Below are positions 23,862 through 33,412 of a DNA stretch of 64,000 nucleotides, piece after piece. The DNA comes from Novosphingobium sp. MW5 (GTDB lineage Bacteria > Pseudomonadota > Alphaproteobacteria > Sphingomonadales > Sphingomonadaceae). Positions within the stretch are counted from its first letter, which is position 1. Every line of letters starts with the position of its first letter. Below the pieces are notes generated by a model. That model worked only from the letters and a program-made list of their open reading frames with translations. It ran no database searches and had not been told where the DNA came from. The stretch covers positions 3,595,289 through 3,659,288 of the forward strand of contig JAPCWB010000001.1 in NCBI GenBank assembly GCA_025938935.1, given 5' to 3'. The position numbers and the translations under genes were made by a program.

Positions 23862-24527
23862 ATGCGCCGGTCCTTAGTCCTCCTGCCCATCGTGGCCTCC
23901 TTGAGCGCCTGCGGAGCGATCCCCGAAGGCCGCTCGCCCCAGAAACAGACCGTTTCGCGCTCCACCCAGGTCTTCACGCCCAGCCCCGAGGCGCAGCAGT
24001 GCTACAACGGGCTCGGCCAGAGCAAGGCGAGCTTCACGCCTCTGCCCGACCAGTACTTCGGCGCCGGCTGCTCGGCGGTGAGTGCGGTCCGCCTTTCGGC
24101 CCTCGCCAGCGACGATGCGCGGCTGGGAGTGACCAACCTCGGCGCCGTCACCTGCCCGCTCGCCCAGACCTTCGCCGGTTGGGCCCGCTTCGGCGTCGAC
24201 CGCGCCGCCCGCCAGATCCTCGGCTCGCCGCTGGTGCGGATCGAGACGATGGGATCGTACGCCTGCCGCACCGTTGCAGGGCGCGAGAGACTGTCCGCCC
24301 ATGCCTCGGCCAATGCCATCGACGTTTCCGCCTTCGTCCTCGCCGACGGCCGCCGCATTTCCGTATCCGGCCAGTGGAGCGCCGGGTCCGAGGCGGAGCG
24401 GCGCTTCCTCCAGACCATCCACGCCAGCGCCTGCAAGCGCTTCGGCACCGTGCTTGGTCCGGCATACAACGCCGCCCACGCCGACCACTTCCATGTCGAG
24501 GTCAGCGCGAGCAATTTCTGCCGTTGA
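23862..24527 (+). CDS. Extensin-like C-terminal domain lipoprotein (D,D-peptidase-like fold)
   Basis: The 221-residue protein starts MRRSLVLLPIVASLSACG, a signal peptide with lipobox LSAC, so it should be anchored in a membrane facing the periplasm. The C-terminal half fits the extensin-like family (PF06904). It shows CRTVAGRERLSAHASANAIDVSAFVLADGR and DHFHVEVS, whose H, D and H residues match zinc ligands of M15-type peptidoglycan peptidases. A role in cell-wall turnover is inferred. It is transcribed divergently from serC. Confidence 0.8.
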   Translation: MRRSLVLLPIVASLSACGAIPEGRSPQKQTVSRSTQVFTPSPEAQQCYNGLGQSKASFTPLPDQYFGAGCSAVSAVRLSALASDDARLGVTNLGAVTCPLAQTFAGWARFGVDRAARQILGSPLVRIETMGSYACRTVAGRERLSAHASANAIDVSAFVLADGRRISVSGQWSAGSEAERRFLQTIHASACKRFGTVLGPAYNAAHADHFHVEVSASNFCR

Positions 24528-24544
24528 GCCCCCGCGCAGCGCCG

Positions 24545-24650
24545 GTTGCACATTACGCAAGTTGATGAAGTACACGCGCAGCGCATCTCGTTTACGCGCG
24601 TAGGGGGCGCCAGACGCACGAAAGCCGCGCTGGGGGCGCGGCTTTCGGGG
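24545..24650 (+). ncRNA. Duplicated hairpin element, copy B (possible sRNA or leader)
   Basis: This copy matches copy A (17636-17741) in GTTGC, in the block ACGCAAGTTGATGAAGTACA with CGCG following, in a TAGGG-rich linker, and in a perfect 12-base stem CGAAAGCCGCGC/GCGCGGCTTTCG (24619-24647). It starts 17 bases after the extensin-like gene stop. Possible roles are a small RNA with its own terminator, a 3'-UTR element, or, on the minus strand, a leader with a hairpin ahead of a GTG-started peptide beginning MYFINLR. Confidence 0.45.
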
Positions 24651-24759
24651 AGAGCAAAAGGATCGCGGACGGGCTCACGGCACCGGCCTTGGGCAGGAAA
24701 ACATGGCGGCCATTATGACAGGCCGGGCCCGTGTAGGAAAACGCTTTCCCCCGGCCCGC

Positions 24760-26295
24760 TCAGCCCCCGGCTGGAACCTCGCCCTCGCCATCGTCCGTCG
24801 CATCGGCCGGAGCCCCCGCCTTCAGCCGCTCGATCTGCCGCCGCGCCGCTTCGGCAAGGCTGCCGCCGTGGGGGTTGTTGGCAATCGGGCCAAGGTGGAG
24901 CAGCGCCTCCTCCTTCTTGCCCTCGCGCGCCAGCTGCATGGCCAGCGTCATGCGCAGACCAAAGTCGAACGGCGCCACCATGCTCGCGCGCCGCAGCGCA
25001 TCGACCGCATTGGCCGTCGGCTGGCGCCCCTGCCGCACGAAGCTGGTGTAGAAGTTATAGAGCGGTAGTGGATGATCGTTCTCAAGTCTGTTGAGCGCCA
25101 GGAAAGTCGCCCGCGCCTCGCTGAACAGCTTGGCATCGCCTGACTGTTCGGCCTTGCGCATCAGGGCATAGCCCTTCTGCAGATAAGCGTTGGCCTGGGC
25201 CGGATCGGCCTTGATCGCCGCATTGGCGGCAGCAATCGCCGCGTCATCATTGTCCGAATCGAACTCTGCCTCGGCGAGCGCCGCCTGCACCGCCGCATCG
25301 CCCGGGAACTTCGCCGCCACGGCGCGCGCGTCCTTCAGCACCAGCGGCGCGGAATCGCCATCGACGCCGACCTGGCTTCGCACCCGCACCGGCATGATCG
25401 CGACCTCCCCGGGGCGCAGGGGCCGCAGCGTTACTTTCGGCGTGGAAAGCGCGGCCGGCGCCAGCTTCAGGTAGGTGAACTTGTTGCGCCGCAAATAGGC
25501 GTCCACTTCCTTTTCCAGCACGGCAAGGTCACCAAACGCCGCCCGGCCCGCCTCGGGCGAGCTTTGCCCCGCGTTCACCGCCTTGTGATAGGCGGTCAGC
25601 TGCCCGCGGCGCTTCTCGTCAAAGGTCAGGTAGTGATAGAGCAGCCAGGCGCGGCCATAGAAGGCATCGTAGGCCTTGCTCTTGCCCCGGCGCTTTTCAT
25701 AGGCCTCGGGATCGAGCAGGTCGTTCACCGTCACGTCGCGCGCCAGCGCCAGCTCCGCCCCGCGGTGCTGGGCCGCACGGCCGAGCGAGACCGAGCCGTC
25801 ACCGCCGAATGCGGCCGAGGCAAAGAATTCCGCCGCCCCTTCCGATGACCAGCGCGGCGACGCCACCCCGCTGGCCGAAATCAGGAAATGGTGGGCATAT
25901 TCGTGCAGCAGCACGATCAGCGAGAACTGCGGATCGCTGCTGTTCTGCGCGGCATCGACCGAAGGCACCACCGCGAGCGAACCCCCGGCCCGCGCCTTGT
26001 AGAACCCGGCGATGAAGCTGCTCTTCTCGCCATAGAGCTTGCGCACCGTGCTTTCATCGCCAACGACGAAGACCGTCACCCGGTTCGACGGACTGGGCAG
26101 CGCCTGGTTGACCCCGGTAACTATCGCCATTGCCGAATGATAGCGCTCAAGCTGCTCCGAAAAACGGCGCATGTTGGACGCGCTGGTATTGCCGTAGATG
26201 ACAAAGTGATCGCTCTGCGCCTCCTGCCACTCGGCCCGCACGGGAGTGGAAAGCAGCGCCAGCGCGGCCGCCGCCAGGATTCGACGCTTGATCAT
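24760..26295 (-). CDS. Secreted gluzincin-type metallopeptidase with tetratricopeptide-like repeats
   Basis: The 511-residue product starts at 26295 (MIKRRILAAAALALLSTPVRA, signal peptide). Residues 131-135 are HEYAH, the HExxH zinc motif, and WSSEGAAEFF about 20 residues later supplies a glutamate ligand and a helix like other gluzincins. The C-terminal half (from about residue 315) is alpha-helical with TPR-like units (DAAIAAANAAIKADPAQANAYLQKGYALMRK). Proteolysis in the periplasm is likely. The substrate is unknown. The longer reading from 26460 has no signal peptide at its front and is rejected. Confidence 0.75.
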   Translation of the reverse strand: MIKRRILAAAALALLSTPVRAEWQEAQSDHFVIYGNTSASNMRRFSEQLERYHSAMAIVTGVNQALPSPSNRVTVFVVGDESTVRKLYGEKSSFIAGFYKARAGGSLAVVPSVDAAQNSSDPQFSLIVLLHEYAHHFLISASGVASPRWSSEGAAEFFASAAFGGDGSVSLGRAAQHRGAELALARDVTVNDLLDPEAYEKRRGKSKAYDAFYGRAWLLYHYLTFDEKRRGQLTAYHKAVNAGQSSPEAGRAAFGDLAVLEKEVDAYLRRNKFTYLKLAPAALSTPKVTLRPLRPGEVAIMPVRVRSQVGVDGDSAPLVLKDARAVAAKFPGDAAVQAALAEAEFDSDNDDAAIAAANAAIKADPAQANAYLQKGYALMRKAEQSGDAKLFSEARATFLALNRLENDHPLPLYNFYTSFVRQGRQPTANAVDALRRASMVAPFDFGLRMTLAMQLAREGKKEEALLHLGPIANNPHGGSLAEAARRQIERLKAGAPADATDDGEGEVPAGG

Positions 26296-26506
26296 GCGAT
26301 GCCCCCGCGAGTGATTGAAGGGGGAGGCTACTATGTGATTGGGATGATTGCCAGAAGTGGTTGGCGCAGTTCGTCGCATTGGAAGAGCCAAGCCCTCCCG
26401 CCGCACATGGCTCGGGCCGCCAAAAAGGCCTTGAGTTGTGCGGTCTCGAAAGGAAACCATGACCAGCTTGAAATGCCGATTTCAGGTCGCGAATAGCCCC
26501 ATTGCG

Positions 26507-26521
26507 GAACAAAACCAAAAC
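26507..26521 (-). promoter_or_regulatory. Degenerate SOS-like box upstream of uvrB
   Basis: The sequence GAACAAAACCAAAAC fits GAAC-N7-GAAC in seven of eight fixed positions and lies 17 bases before the uvrB start. uvrB is commonly LexA-controlled. The match is imperfect, and an AAAC could occur by chance in this A-rich patch. Confidence 0.25.
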
Positions 26522-26537
26522 CCCCATATCTTTCATC

Positions 26538-28724
26538 ATGGCCGAACTCGTTATCCGCAGAGGGCTCGAAGAGCCCGACACATCCGGCAACTTCGTCCCC
26601 CACAAGCCCGCGCGGCCGGAGAAGTCCGACGGGGGCAGGCCGTTCCGCATCGTTTCGGAATACCAGCCCGCCGGTGACCAGCCGACCGCGATTGCCGATC
26701 TGGTCGAAGGGGTGAACAATGGCGAGGTGACGCAGGTGCTGCTGGGCGTCACCGGCTCCGGCAAGACCTTCACCATGGCGCAGGTGATCGAGGCGACGCA
26801 GCGGCCCGCGCTGATCCTAGCGCCCAACAAGATCCTGGCGGCGCAGCTTTATGGCGAGATGAAGAGCTTCTTCCCCGACAACGCGGTGGAATACTTCGTC
26901 TCCTACTACGACTACTACCAGCCCGAGGCCTATGTCCCCCGGTCGGACACCTACATCGAGAAGGAAAGCTCGGTGAACGAGGCGATCGACCGGATGCGCC
27001 ATTCGGCCACCCGTGCGCTGCTGGAGCGCGATGACGTGATCATCGTCGCATCGGTCTCGTGCCTTTACGGCATCGGCTCGGTCGAAACCTATTCGGCGAT
27101 GATCTTCGACCTGAAGAAGGGCGAAAGCCAAGACCAGCGCGAGATCATCCGCAAGCTGGTGGCGCTGCAGTACAAGCGCAACGACGCCACCTTTGCCCGC
27201 GGCAATTTCCGCGTACGGGGGGACAATCTCGAGCTGTTTCCCAGCCACCTCGAGGACGTAGCCTGGCGGATCAGCTTTTTCGGCGACGAGATCGAGGAGA
27301 TATCCGAGTTCGATCCGCTGACCGGCAAGAAGGGCGGCAGTCTCGACAAGGTGCGGGTCTATGCCAATTCGCACTATGTCACGCCCGGGCCGACGATGAA
27401 GCAGGCGACGCAGGCGATCCGCTTCGAGCTGGAGGAGCGGCTGAAGGAGCTGGAGGCGGAAGGGAAACTGCTCGAATACCAGCGGCTGGAACAGCGCACC
27501 AATTTCGACCTTGAGATGATCGCCGCGACCGGATCCTGCGCGGGGATCGAGAATTACAGCCGCTTCCTCACCGGCCGCCTCCCCGGCGAGCCGCCGCCGA
27601 CATTGTTCGAATATCTGCCCGACAATGCCCTGCTCTTCGTCGACGAAAGCCACCAGACCGTGCCGCAGATCGGCGCGATGTCCAAGGGCGACCACCGGCG
27701 CAAGATTACCCTTGCCGAATACGGCTTTCGCCTGCCCAGCTGCATCGACAACCGCCCGCTGCGCTTCAACGAGTGGGACGCGATGCGGCCGCAGACCGTC
27801 GCCGTTTCCGCCACGCCGGGCGGCTGGGAGATGGAACAATCGGGCGGCGTCTTTGCCGAACAGGTGATCCGTCCCACCGGCCTGATCGACCCGCCTGTGC
27901 ACATCCGCCCGGTCGAGGACCAGGTGCAGGACTGCATCAACGAATGCCGCGAGACGGCCGCCAAGGGCTACCGCACGCTCGTCACCACGCTGACCAAGCG
28001 CATGGCGGAAGACCTCACCGAGTTCATGCACGAAGCCGGCCTCAGGGTGCGCTACATGCACTCCGACGTCGAGACGCTGGAGCGCATCGAACTGATCCGC
28101 GACCTGCGCCTAGGCGTTTATGACGTGCTGGTGGGCATCAACCTGCTGCGCGAGGGGCTCGACATTCCCGAGTGCGGCCTCGTCTGCATTCTCGATGCCG
28201 ACAAGGAGGGCTTCCTGCGCTCCGAAACCAGCCTCATCCAGACCATCGGCCGCGCGGCGCGCAATGTGGACGGGCGGGTGATCCTCTATGCCGACCGCAT
28301 GACCGGCTCCATGGAGCGCGCCATCGCCGAAACCGACCGCCGCCGCGAAAAGCAGCGCGCCTACAACCTCGAACACGGCATCACGCCCGAAACGATCAAG
28401 CGCAACATCCACGACATCGTCGCCGATACCGCGAGCCGTGACGGGGTGATCGTCGATATCGAGGATGACGGCGTCAACAACCTCGTCGGCCACAACCTGC
28501 GCGGTTACATCGAGGACCTGGAAAAGCGCATGCGCGCCGCCGCCGCCGACCTCGAGTTCGAGGAAGCCGGACGCCTGCGCGACGAGATCCGCCGGCTGGA
28601 GGCAACCGAACTTGGCCTGCCCGAGGGTGAGCGGAAAGCGCCCATCGTCGGCCGCAGCAACGAGGGCAAGCCCGGCACGCGCAAGACCCGCTTCGGCAAG
28701 AGCCAGAAGAAGTGGGGGCGGTGA
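26538..28724 (+). CDS. uvrB: Excinuclease ABC subunit B
   Basis: UvrB is the damage-verifying helicase-like subunit of nucleotide excision repair and works with UvrA and UvrC. The 728-residue protein starts at 26538. Walker A is GVTGSGKT (residues 70-77), the beta-hairpin region is [12 protein letters not shown], the DEAD-like box is FVDESH, and helicase motifs V-VI include [13 protein letters not shown] and QTIGRAARN. The C-terminal UVR domain [24 protein letters not shown] binds UvrC. Its TGA stop overlaps the GTG start of the next gene. Confidence 0.97.
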   Translation: MAELVIRRGLEEPDTSGNFVPHKPARPEKSDGGRPFRIVSEYQPAGDQPTAIADLVEGVNNGEVTQVLLGVTGSGKTFTMAQVIEATQRPALILAPNKILAAQLYGEMKSFFPDNAVEYFVSYYDYYQPEAYVPRSDTYIEKESSVNEAIDRMRHSATRALLERDDVIIVASVSCLYGIGSVETYSAMIFDLKKGESQDQREIIRKLVALQYKRNDATFARGNFRVRGDNLELFPSHLEDVAWRISFFGDEIEEISEFDPLTGKKGGSLDKVRVYANSHYVTPGPTMKQATQAIRFELEERLKELEAEGKLLEYQRLEQRTNFDLEMIAATGSCAGIENYSRFLTGRLPGEPPPTLFEYLPDNALLFVDESHQTVPQIGAMSKGDHRRKITLAEYGFRLPSCIDNRPLRFNEWDAMRPQTVAVSATPGGWEMEQSGGVFAEQVIRPTGLIDPPVHIRPVEDQVQDCINECRETAAKGYRTLVTTLTKRMAEDLTEFMHEAGLRVRYMHSDVETLERIELIRDLRLGVYDVLVGINLLREGLDIPECGLVCILDADKEGFLRSETSLIQTIGRAARNVDGRVILYADRMTGSMERAIAETDRRREKQRAYNLEHGITPETIKRNIHDIVADTASRDGVIVDIEDDGVNNLVGHNLRGYIEDLEKRMRAAAADLEFEEAGRLRDEIRRLEATELGLPEGERKAPIVGRSNEGKPGTRKTRFGKSQKKWGR

Positions 28725-29971
28725 AGCTCTCCCGCCGCGCGGCACTCGCCGGGGCGGCGGTGCTGCCTCTCAGTGGGCGCGTTTGGGCCGCCGCGAAGTC
28801 TGGTCCGCCTGTTCGCACCGGGCTTGACCGGGTGCTCGCCGATCCCTCGCCGCTGAAGGGCAAGCGGGTCGGCCTGCTCACCCATGACGCGGCCTTGGCT
28901 GGAGATGGACGGCGCGGGGTCGATGCCCTCGCCGCGCAGCCGGGGGTGACGCTCACCACTCTCTTCGCTCCGGAGCATGGCCTCTCCGGCACCGCTGCGG
29001 CGGGCGAGCACGTGGGCGATGCCCGCGATAGCAGGACCGGCCTTCCGGTGTTCAGCCTCTACGGCAAGCGCCCCGCGCCCGAACCGGCGCAGCTGGCGGG
29101 ACTCGACCTGCTGGTGATCGACCTGCAGGACGTCGGCCTGCGCTGCTACACCTATGCCGGCACCGCGCTGAAGGCGATGGAGGTGGCGGCCACGGCGCGC
29201 GTCCCGGTGCTGCTGCTAGACCGGCCCAATCCGCTCGGCGGGCTGGTTTTCGAAGGCCCGGCGCTGGAGGATGAATGGCTGGGCAAGACGCCCGTCACCG
29301 CGCTCCCTACGCTCTACCGCCATGGCCTGACGCTCGGCGAGATCACCCGCTACCTCACGCTCGGCGGGTTCGGCTGGAACGTTGCCGTCTCCGCTATGGA
29401 GGGCTGGACGCGCGGCATGGGGACGGAAGTGTTCGGCCCTGCCGGCCTGCCATTCGCCCCGCCCTCACCCAACCTGCGCAGCCCCGCCGCGATCTTCGCC
29501 TATGCGGCCAGCGTGCTGATCGAGGGCACGAACATTTCCGAAGGACGCGGCAGCGAGGCGCCGTTCGAGCTGGTCGGCGCGCCGTGGATTGATGGCGCGG
29601 CGCTGGCCAAGGCGCTGGCGAAGACGAAGCTTCCGGGCGTGAAGTTCGCACCTGCCCGCTTCACCCCGACAAGCTCCAAACATGCCGGCCAGCCCTGTGG
29701 CGGTGTGCGCATCAGCGTGACCGACGAGCGGAACTTCCGCACCTTCGATACCGGCATCACGCTTGTCTCGGCGCTGCGGCAGCAGGCCCCGGAGAAGTTC
29801 GCGTTCCTCCCGGGCACCCCACCATTCTTCGACCTCCTCGCCGGACGCGCTCATGTGCGCGAAGGCATCGCCGCGGGCCTGCCCCCCGCCACGATTGCCA
29901 CGCGGACCGACGCCGACCGGCGGCGCGGGTCCGAGTGGCACACCTCAGGCCGGATTTATCGCACAGAGTGA
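28721..29971 (+). CDS. Exo-beta-N-acetylmuramidase-like protein (NamZ / DUF1343)
   Basis: The 416-residue protein is co-translated with uvrB through a GTGA overlap. It has a twin-arginine-like signal peptide ([16 protein letters not shown]), suggesting export in folded form. The DUF1343 core is visible as [10 protein letters not shown]...[52 protein letters not shown] and [23 protein letters not shown]. NamZ of this family removes terminal MurNAc from peptidoglycan fragments. A role in wall recycling is therefore likely, but unlinked to uvrB. Confidence 0.85.
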   Translation: MKLSRRAALAGAAVLPLSGRVWAAAKSGPPVRTGLDRVLADPSPLKGKRVGLLTHDAALAGDGRRGVDALAAQPGVTLTTLFAPEHGLSGTAAAGEHVGDARDSRTGLPVFSLYGKRPAPEPAQLAGLDLLVIDLQDVGLRCYTYAGTALKAMEVAATARVPVLLLDRPNPLGGLVFEGPALEDEWLGKTPVTALPTLYRHGLTLGEITRYLTLGGFGWNVAVSAMEGWTRGMGTEVFGPAGLPFAPPSPNLRSPAAIFAYAASVLIEGTNISEGRGSEAPFELVGAPWIDGAALAKALAKTKLPGVKFAPARFTPTSSKHAGQPCGGVRISVTDERNFRTFDTGITLVSALRQQAPEKFAFLPGTPPFFDLLAGRAHVREGIAAGLPPATIATRTDADRRRGSEWHTSGRIYRTE

Positions 29972-30027
29972 CACTCGCTTGTGGCAAAGTGGTTTGCACA
30001 TATTGCCAGCAGAGGCGCCCTGCTGAC

Positions 30028-30624
30028 ATGCCCGCCGCCATGTCCCGGACGATTCCCGCCCTCGCCTCACTCCTGCTCCTCGCCGCCTGTTCGGGCGGAG
30101 AAGATGGCGAGACGCCCGAACAAGCCAAGCGCCTCGTCCTGCCATCGCAGCCAGCCCCCTTGCGCGAGGCTCCGAAACAGCCAGAGGGCGCGGTGTGGAG
30201 TGCGCTGCCGAACGGTGCCGCCCAGTTCGCCGCCCCCGGTCAGCCGCCCCTGCTCGTCGTCTCCTGCGAGAAGCGCGGCACACCCGAGGCTGTCCTGCGC
30301 TTCACCCGCACCACCCGCGCCGAGGAAGGCGCGAAGGCGCTCTTCGCCATCGAGGGCAACAGCCGCGTCACCCGCGTAAAGCTGGACGTGGTGAAGCCGG
30401 GTGAGCCCGGCGAGTGGACCGGCACGGTCAGCGCCTTCGACGGGCGGGTGGAGGCCATCAGGGGCAGCTACGGCGTGAAGGCCACGCTGCCCGGCGGCGG
30501 CACCCTGAGCTGGAGCGGCAGCAGCGTTCCCGGGGCGGTCCTCACCGACTGCCGCGCGGGCCTGACGTTGCCAAAGGAGACGCCCGAGGCTGACGCAAGC
30601 GAAGCGCCGGGCGAAGAAAACTAA
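30028..30624 (+). CDS. Hypothetical lipoprotein
   Basis: This 198-residue protein begins MPAAMSRTIPALASLLLLAAC with lipobox LAAC. After a proline-rich linker comes a globular beta-rich domain (VWSALPNGAAQFAAPG, LLVVSCEKRG, WTGTVSAFDGRVEAIRGSYGVKA). An acidic tail (PEADASEAPGEEN) ends it. The two conserved-looking cysteines (SCEK, DCRAG) may pair. The start at 30028 has AGAGG upstream; 30040 is an alternative. I do not recognise the family. Confidence 0.65.
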   Translation: MPAAMSRTIPALASLLLLAACSGGEDGETPEQAKRLVLPSQPAPLREAPKQPEGAVWSALPNGAAQFAAPGQPPLLVVSCEKRGTPEAVLRFTRTTRAEEGAKALFAIEGNSRVTRVKLDVVKPGEPGEWTGTVSAFDGRVEAIRGSYGVKATLPGGGTLSWSGSSVPGAVLTDCRAGLTLPKETPEADASEAPGEEN

Positions 30625-30654
30625 GGTCCGCCCGGCTAATCTTTGCACCACGCC

Positions 30655-30734
30655 CGCTCATCCTGAGCCTGTCGAAGGATGCTTGCGCAGCCGTAGGGTT
30701 TGACCAGCCGCCTTCGACAAGCTCAGGCTGAGCG
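30655..30734. repeat. Inverted palindromic repeat (CTGAGC...GTCGAAGG family)
   Basis: A 24-base arm at 30655-30678 (with CCTGAGCCTGTCGAAGG) is repeated inverted at 30711-30734 with two mismatches. The pair lies between two convergent genes and may form a long hairpin acting as a bidirectional transcript end. The motif is a widespread alphaproteobacterial intergenic repeat. Confidence 0.8.
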
Positions 30735-30756
30735 GAGTGGATGAAACCAGACTGGC

Positions 30757-31539
30757 TTAGGCCGAAATCTTGCCGAACTGCGCCTCGAACCCGGCCACGT
30801 CTCCGCTGGCGAGGTATTGCGCCTGCGCTACCCAGTTGTCCTTCGCCGGACGCCCGGCAAAGGGCCCGAGCTTGCTGTCGAGCGCGGCGAGGTCCGCATC
30901 CGTCATCGCCGCGATCTGGGCATAGGTCGAGATGCCAAGCGTGGGCAGCAGCGCCTGAAGCTTGGGTCCCAGCCCCTTGATGCGGGAAAGGTCGTCCGCA
31001 GCCGCAGCGGTGGGCTGCGGCGCCGAGGGCGGCGGGGGTGAAGCTGGCGGAGGTGCGGGCTCCGGCGCGGGAGTGACTTCCGGTTCCGGCGCGGGAGCGG
31101 GCGGAGCAGGAGGCGGTGCGGGTTCGATTTCGGGCGCGGGCGCGGGCTGGCTGGGTTCGGCCGGAACGATCTCCGGCTCGGGCGCGGGTGCCGGCTCGAT
31201 CTCGGGCTGGGTCGCGGCGCGGGCAAGGACTTCGCGCGCTTCTTCCGCAGCGGCGACTTCCTCAACCTCGTCCTGCGCGGCGACGGCGATCACTTCGGCC
31301 ACGCCCCCCAGCGCGCCGCCTGCTGGCGAGGGGATCACCGGCGGGATGGCGGCGGCAGGCGGCGCGTCGATCAGCGCCTGGTTGCGCCGCGCCGGGGCCG
31401 CGCCTTCATCCAGAACGTCGGGCTTGTACTCGCGCTTCGCCGGCTTGCTGCCGCGCGCGAAGAGCCACCATGCGACCAGCAACACGGCCAGCGCGACCAC
31501 GCCCAGCACCAGCCAGTTCGCTTCGATTGTCTGCATCAT
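30757..31539 (-). CDS. Membrane-anchored protein with proline-rich linker and helix-hairpin-helix domain
   Basis: The product has 260 residues from the ATG at 31539 (AAGGGA ribosome site; a TTG lies two codons earlier). One transmembrane helix (residues ~7-26, WLVLGVVALAVLLVAWWLF) is followed by a basic patch, then a long Pro/Ala/Glu-rich linker (about residues 90-185). The C-terminal domain DLSRIKGLGPKLQALLPTLGISTYAQIA is the helix-hairpin-helix type found in non-specific DNA-binding or ribosomal-protein-like folds. The function is unknown. It may tie DNA or another partner to the membrane. Confidence 0.65.
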   Translation of the reverse strand: MMQTIEANWLVLGVVALAVLLVAWWLFARGSKPAKREYKPDVLDEGAAPARRNQALIDAPPAAAIPPVIPSPAGGALGGVAEVIAVAAQDEVEEVAAAEEAREVLARAATQPEIEPAPAPEPEIVPAEPSQPAPAPEIEPAPPPAPPAPAPEPEVTPAPEPAPPPASPPPPSAPQPTAAAADDLSRIKGLGPKLQALLPTLGISTYAQIAAMTDADLAALDSKLGPFAGRPAKDNWVAQAQYLASGDVAGFEAQFGKISA

Positions 31540-31601
31540 TGCCAAAATCCCTTCGGGTTCATGGGCAATGGATTAGGACAAACGCAGCGCGCCTGCAAAG
31601 C

Positions 31602-33310
31602 CTAACGCCCTGCGTTCAGGCTTTCCGCAACCCCCACCAGCTTGACGAATTCCTGCCGGTAGAAATCACCCGGTTCGCCTGCCAGTTCGCGCACCTGCGC
31701 CAGCGAATAACCGGCCAGCAGCGGGTCGCCGCGCAGCTTCTGGCCAAAGGCGGCGACCGCCACGGCAAAGCGGAAATCGGGCGAAGGCGCGCGCTTGTTC
31801 CACATGGCCATGGCCGGGACGGGCTGTTCGATCAGCTTCGACGTAGTGCCATCGGGCAGTTTGTAGCGCAGCTTGACGAAGGCAAGTTCGCCCTGTGTGC
31901 CCTGCGCCGGTCGGCTCCAGGTGTCACCGCCATTATAGCGGCGCGGATCGGTCCAGCCCTTCATGCCGGCAGGTACAACCTCGTAGATCGCCGTCACCTG
32001 ATGGCCCGCGCCGATGTCGCCCGCATCGACCTTGTCGTTGTTGAAATCCTCTTCGCGCAGTGCCCGGTTTTCATAGCCGATCAGGCGGTACTGGCTGACC
32101 TGCGCGGGGTTGAATTCCACTTGTACCTTCACATCCTTGGCGATGGTGAACAGGGTGGATCCCATCTCCTCGCCCAGCACCTTCTTCGCCTCGAGCGCAG
32201 AATCGATATAGGCGTAGTTGCCGTTGCCGTGATCGGCCACCTGTTCCATCAGGCCTTCGTTGTAATTGCCGGTGCCGAAGCCCAGCGTGGTGAGCGTGAT
32301 GCCGGAATCGCGCTCTTTCTCCACCATGTCGATCAGTGCCTTGGTATCGGAAACGCCGACGTTAAAATCGCCATCGGTGGCCAGCACGATGCGGTTGACC
32401 CCGCCCTGGATGAAATTGTCCCGCGCGATCTGGTAGGCGAGCTGAAGCCCGGCCCCGCCCGCGGTGGAACCGCCCGCACTCAGGCGGTCGAGCGCGCTGC
32501 GGATCTTCTCGCCGTCGCTGGTCGGCTCGAGCACGAGGCCCGCAGCCCCGGCATAGACCACGATCGAAACCTTGTCCTGCGGGCGCAGTTCGCGAGACAG
32601 GCCGGCCAGCGCCGTCTTCACCAGCGGCAGCTTGTCAGGCGAATTCATCGAGCCGGAAACGTCGACGAGGAAGACCAGGTTCGCCGCCGGGCGGCCGGTG
32701 CGCGGCAGGTCATAGCCGCGCAGGCCAATGCGCAGCAGCCGGGTTTCCGGGTTCCACGGCGTGACCATGGCGTCGGTCGTCACTGAGAACGGCGCTTCCT
32801 TGCTCTGCGGCAGCGGATAATCGTAGCGGAAATAGTTGATCAGTTCCTCGGTCCGCACGGCGTCCTTCGGCGGCACCTGCCCGGCGGAGAGGAAGCGGCG
32901 GGTGTTGGCATAGGCGCCGGTATCGACATCGACCGAGAAGGTGGACACCGGATCGGTGCGGGTGTGCTTGATCGGGCTGACGTCCTTGCCATCGTATTTT
33001 TCCCGGCCCGGATCGCTGGGAACGACGACTGGCGGGACAAAACCGTAACGGCTGCGCTCCTCGGCGCGCATCGCTTTCATCGCCGGGGCCATGACCGGCG
33101 AGGGCATCGCCGCGCCGGCCATCATCGGCGGCGGCGGCGGAGGTGCGGGCGGCGGAGGCGGAGGAGGTGGCGGCGGAGGAGGGGTGGCGGCATGGGCGCG
33201 GCGTCCTGCACCTCACCGTTGGCGCCCTTGACCGCGACAGAGTCTGCCGCGCAGCCCGAGAGCATGACGAAAGCCAGGCCCGATACGGCGAATAATGCAC
33301 TTCGTTGCAT
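31602..33310 (-). CDS. von Willebrand factor A lipoprotein (YfbK-like), frameshifted
   Basis: The start at 33310 gives a lipoprotein signal MQRSALFAVSGLAFVMLSGC with lipobox LSGC. A polyproline stretch follows, then the frame changes at a G run (33181-33184): the remainder MMAGAAMPSPVMAPAMKA... lies one frame off. Adding one base restores a continuous ~570-residue protein. The vWA domain shows the metal site DVSGSMNS and a later DGDFNVG, with a conserved N-terminal SVDVDTGAYANTRRFL and a C-terminal YfbK-type domain (FAVAVAAFGQKLRG). Such proteins are anchored at the membrane and bind partners. The function is unproven. Confidence 0.85.
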
Positions 33311-33412
33311 GGACAGTCCCCTTCCAACACACAACCCGCGTTAAAAGGGCGACTCGGCCGCTGAATGCTTTCTGAACACGCCTCCACCACATCTGTGGCT
33401 GGGCCAAACCGC

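Noticed and set aside
30655..30734. CRISPR-like repeated sequence
   Set aside because: It is one inverted pair without spacers or cas genes; none of the repeat families in the window form an array.
33120..33200. A possible tandem repeat of GGC/GGA units
   Set aside because: It is the coding sequence of a polyproline stretch in the vWA lipoprotein; the repetition comes from proline codons.
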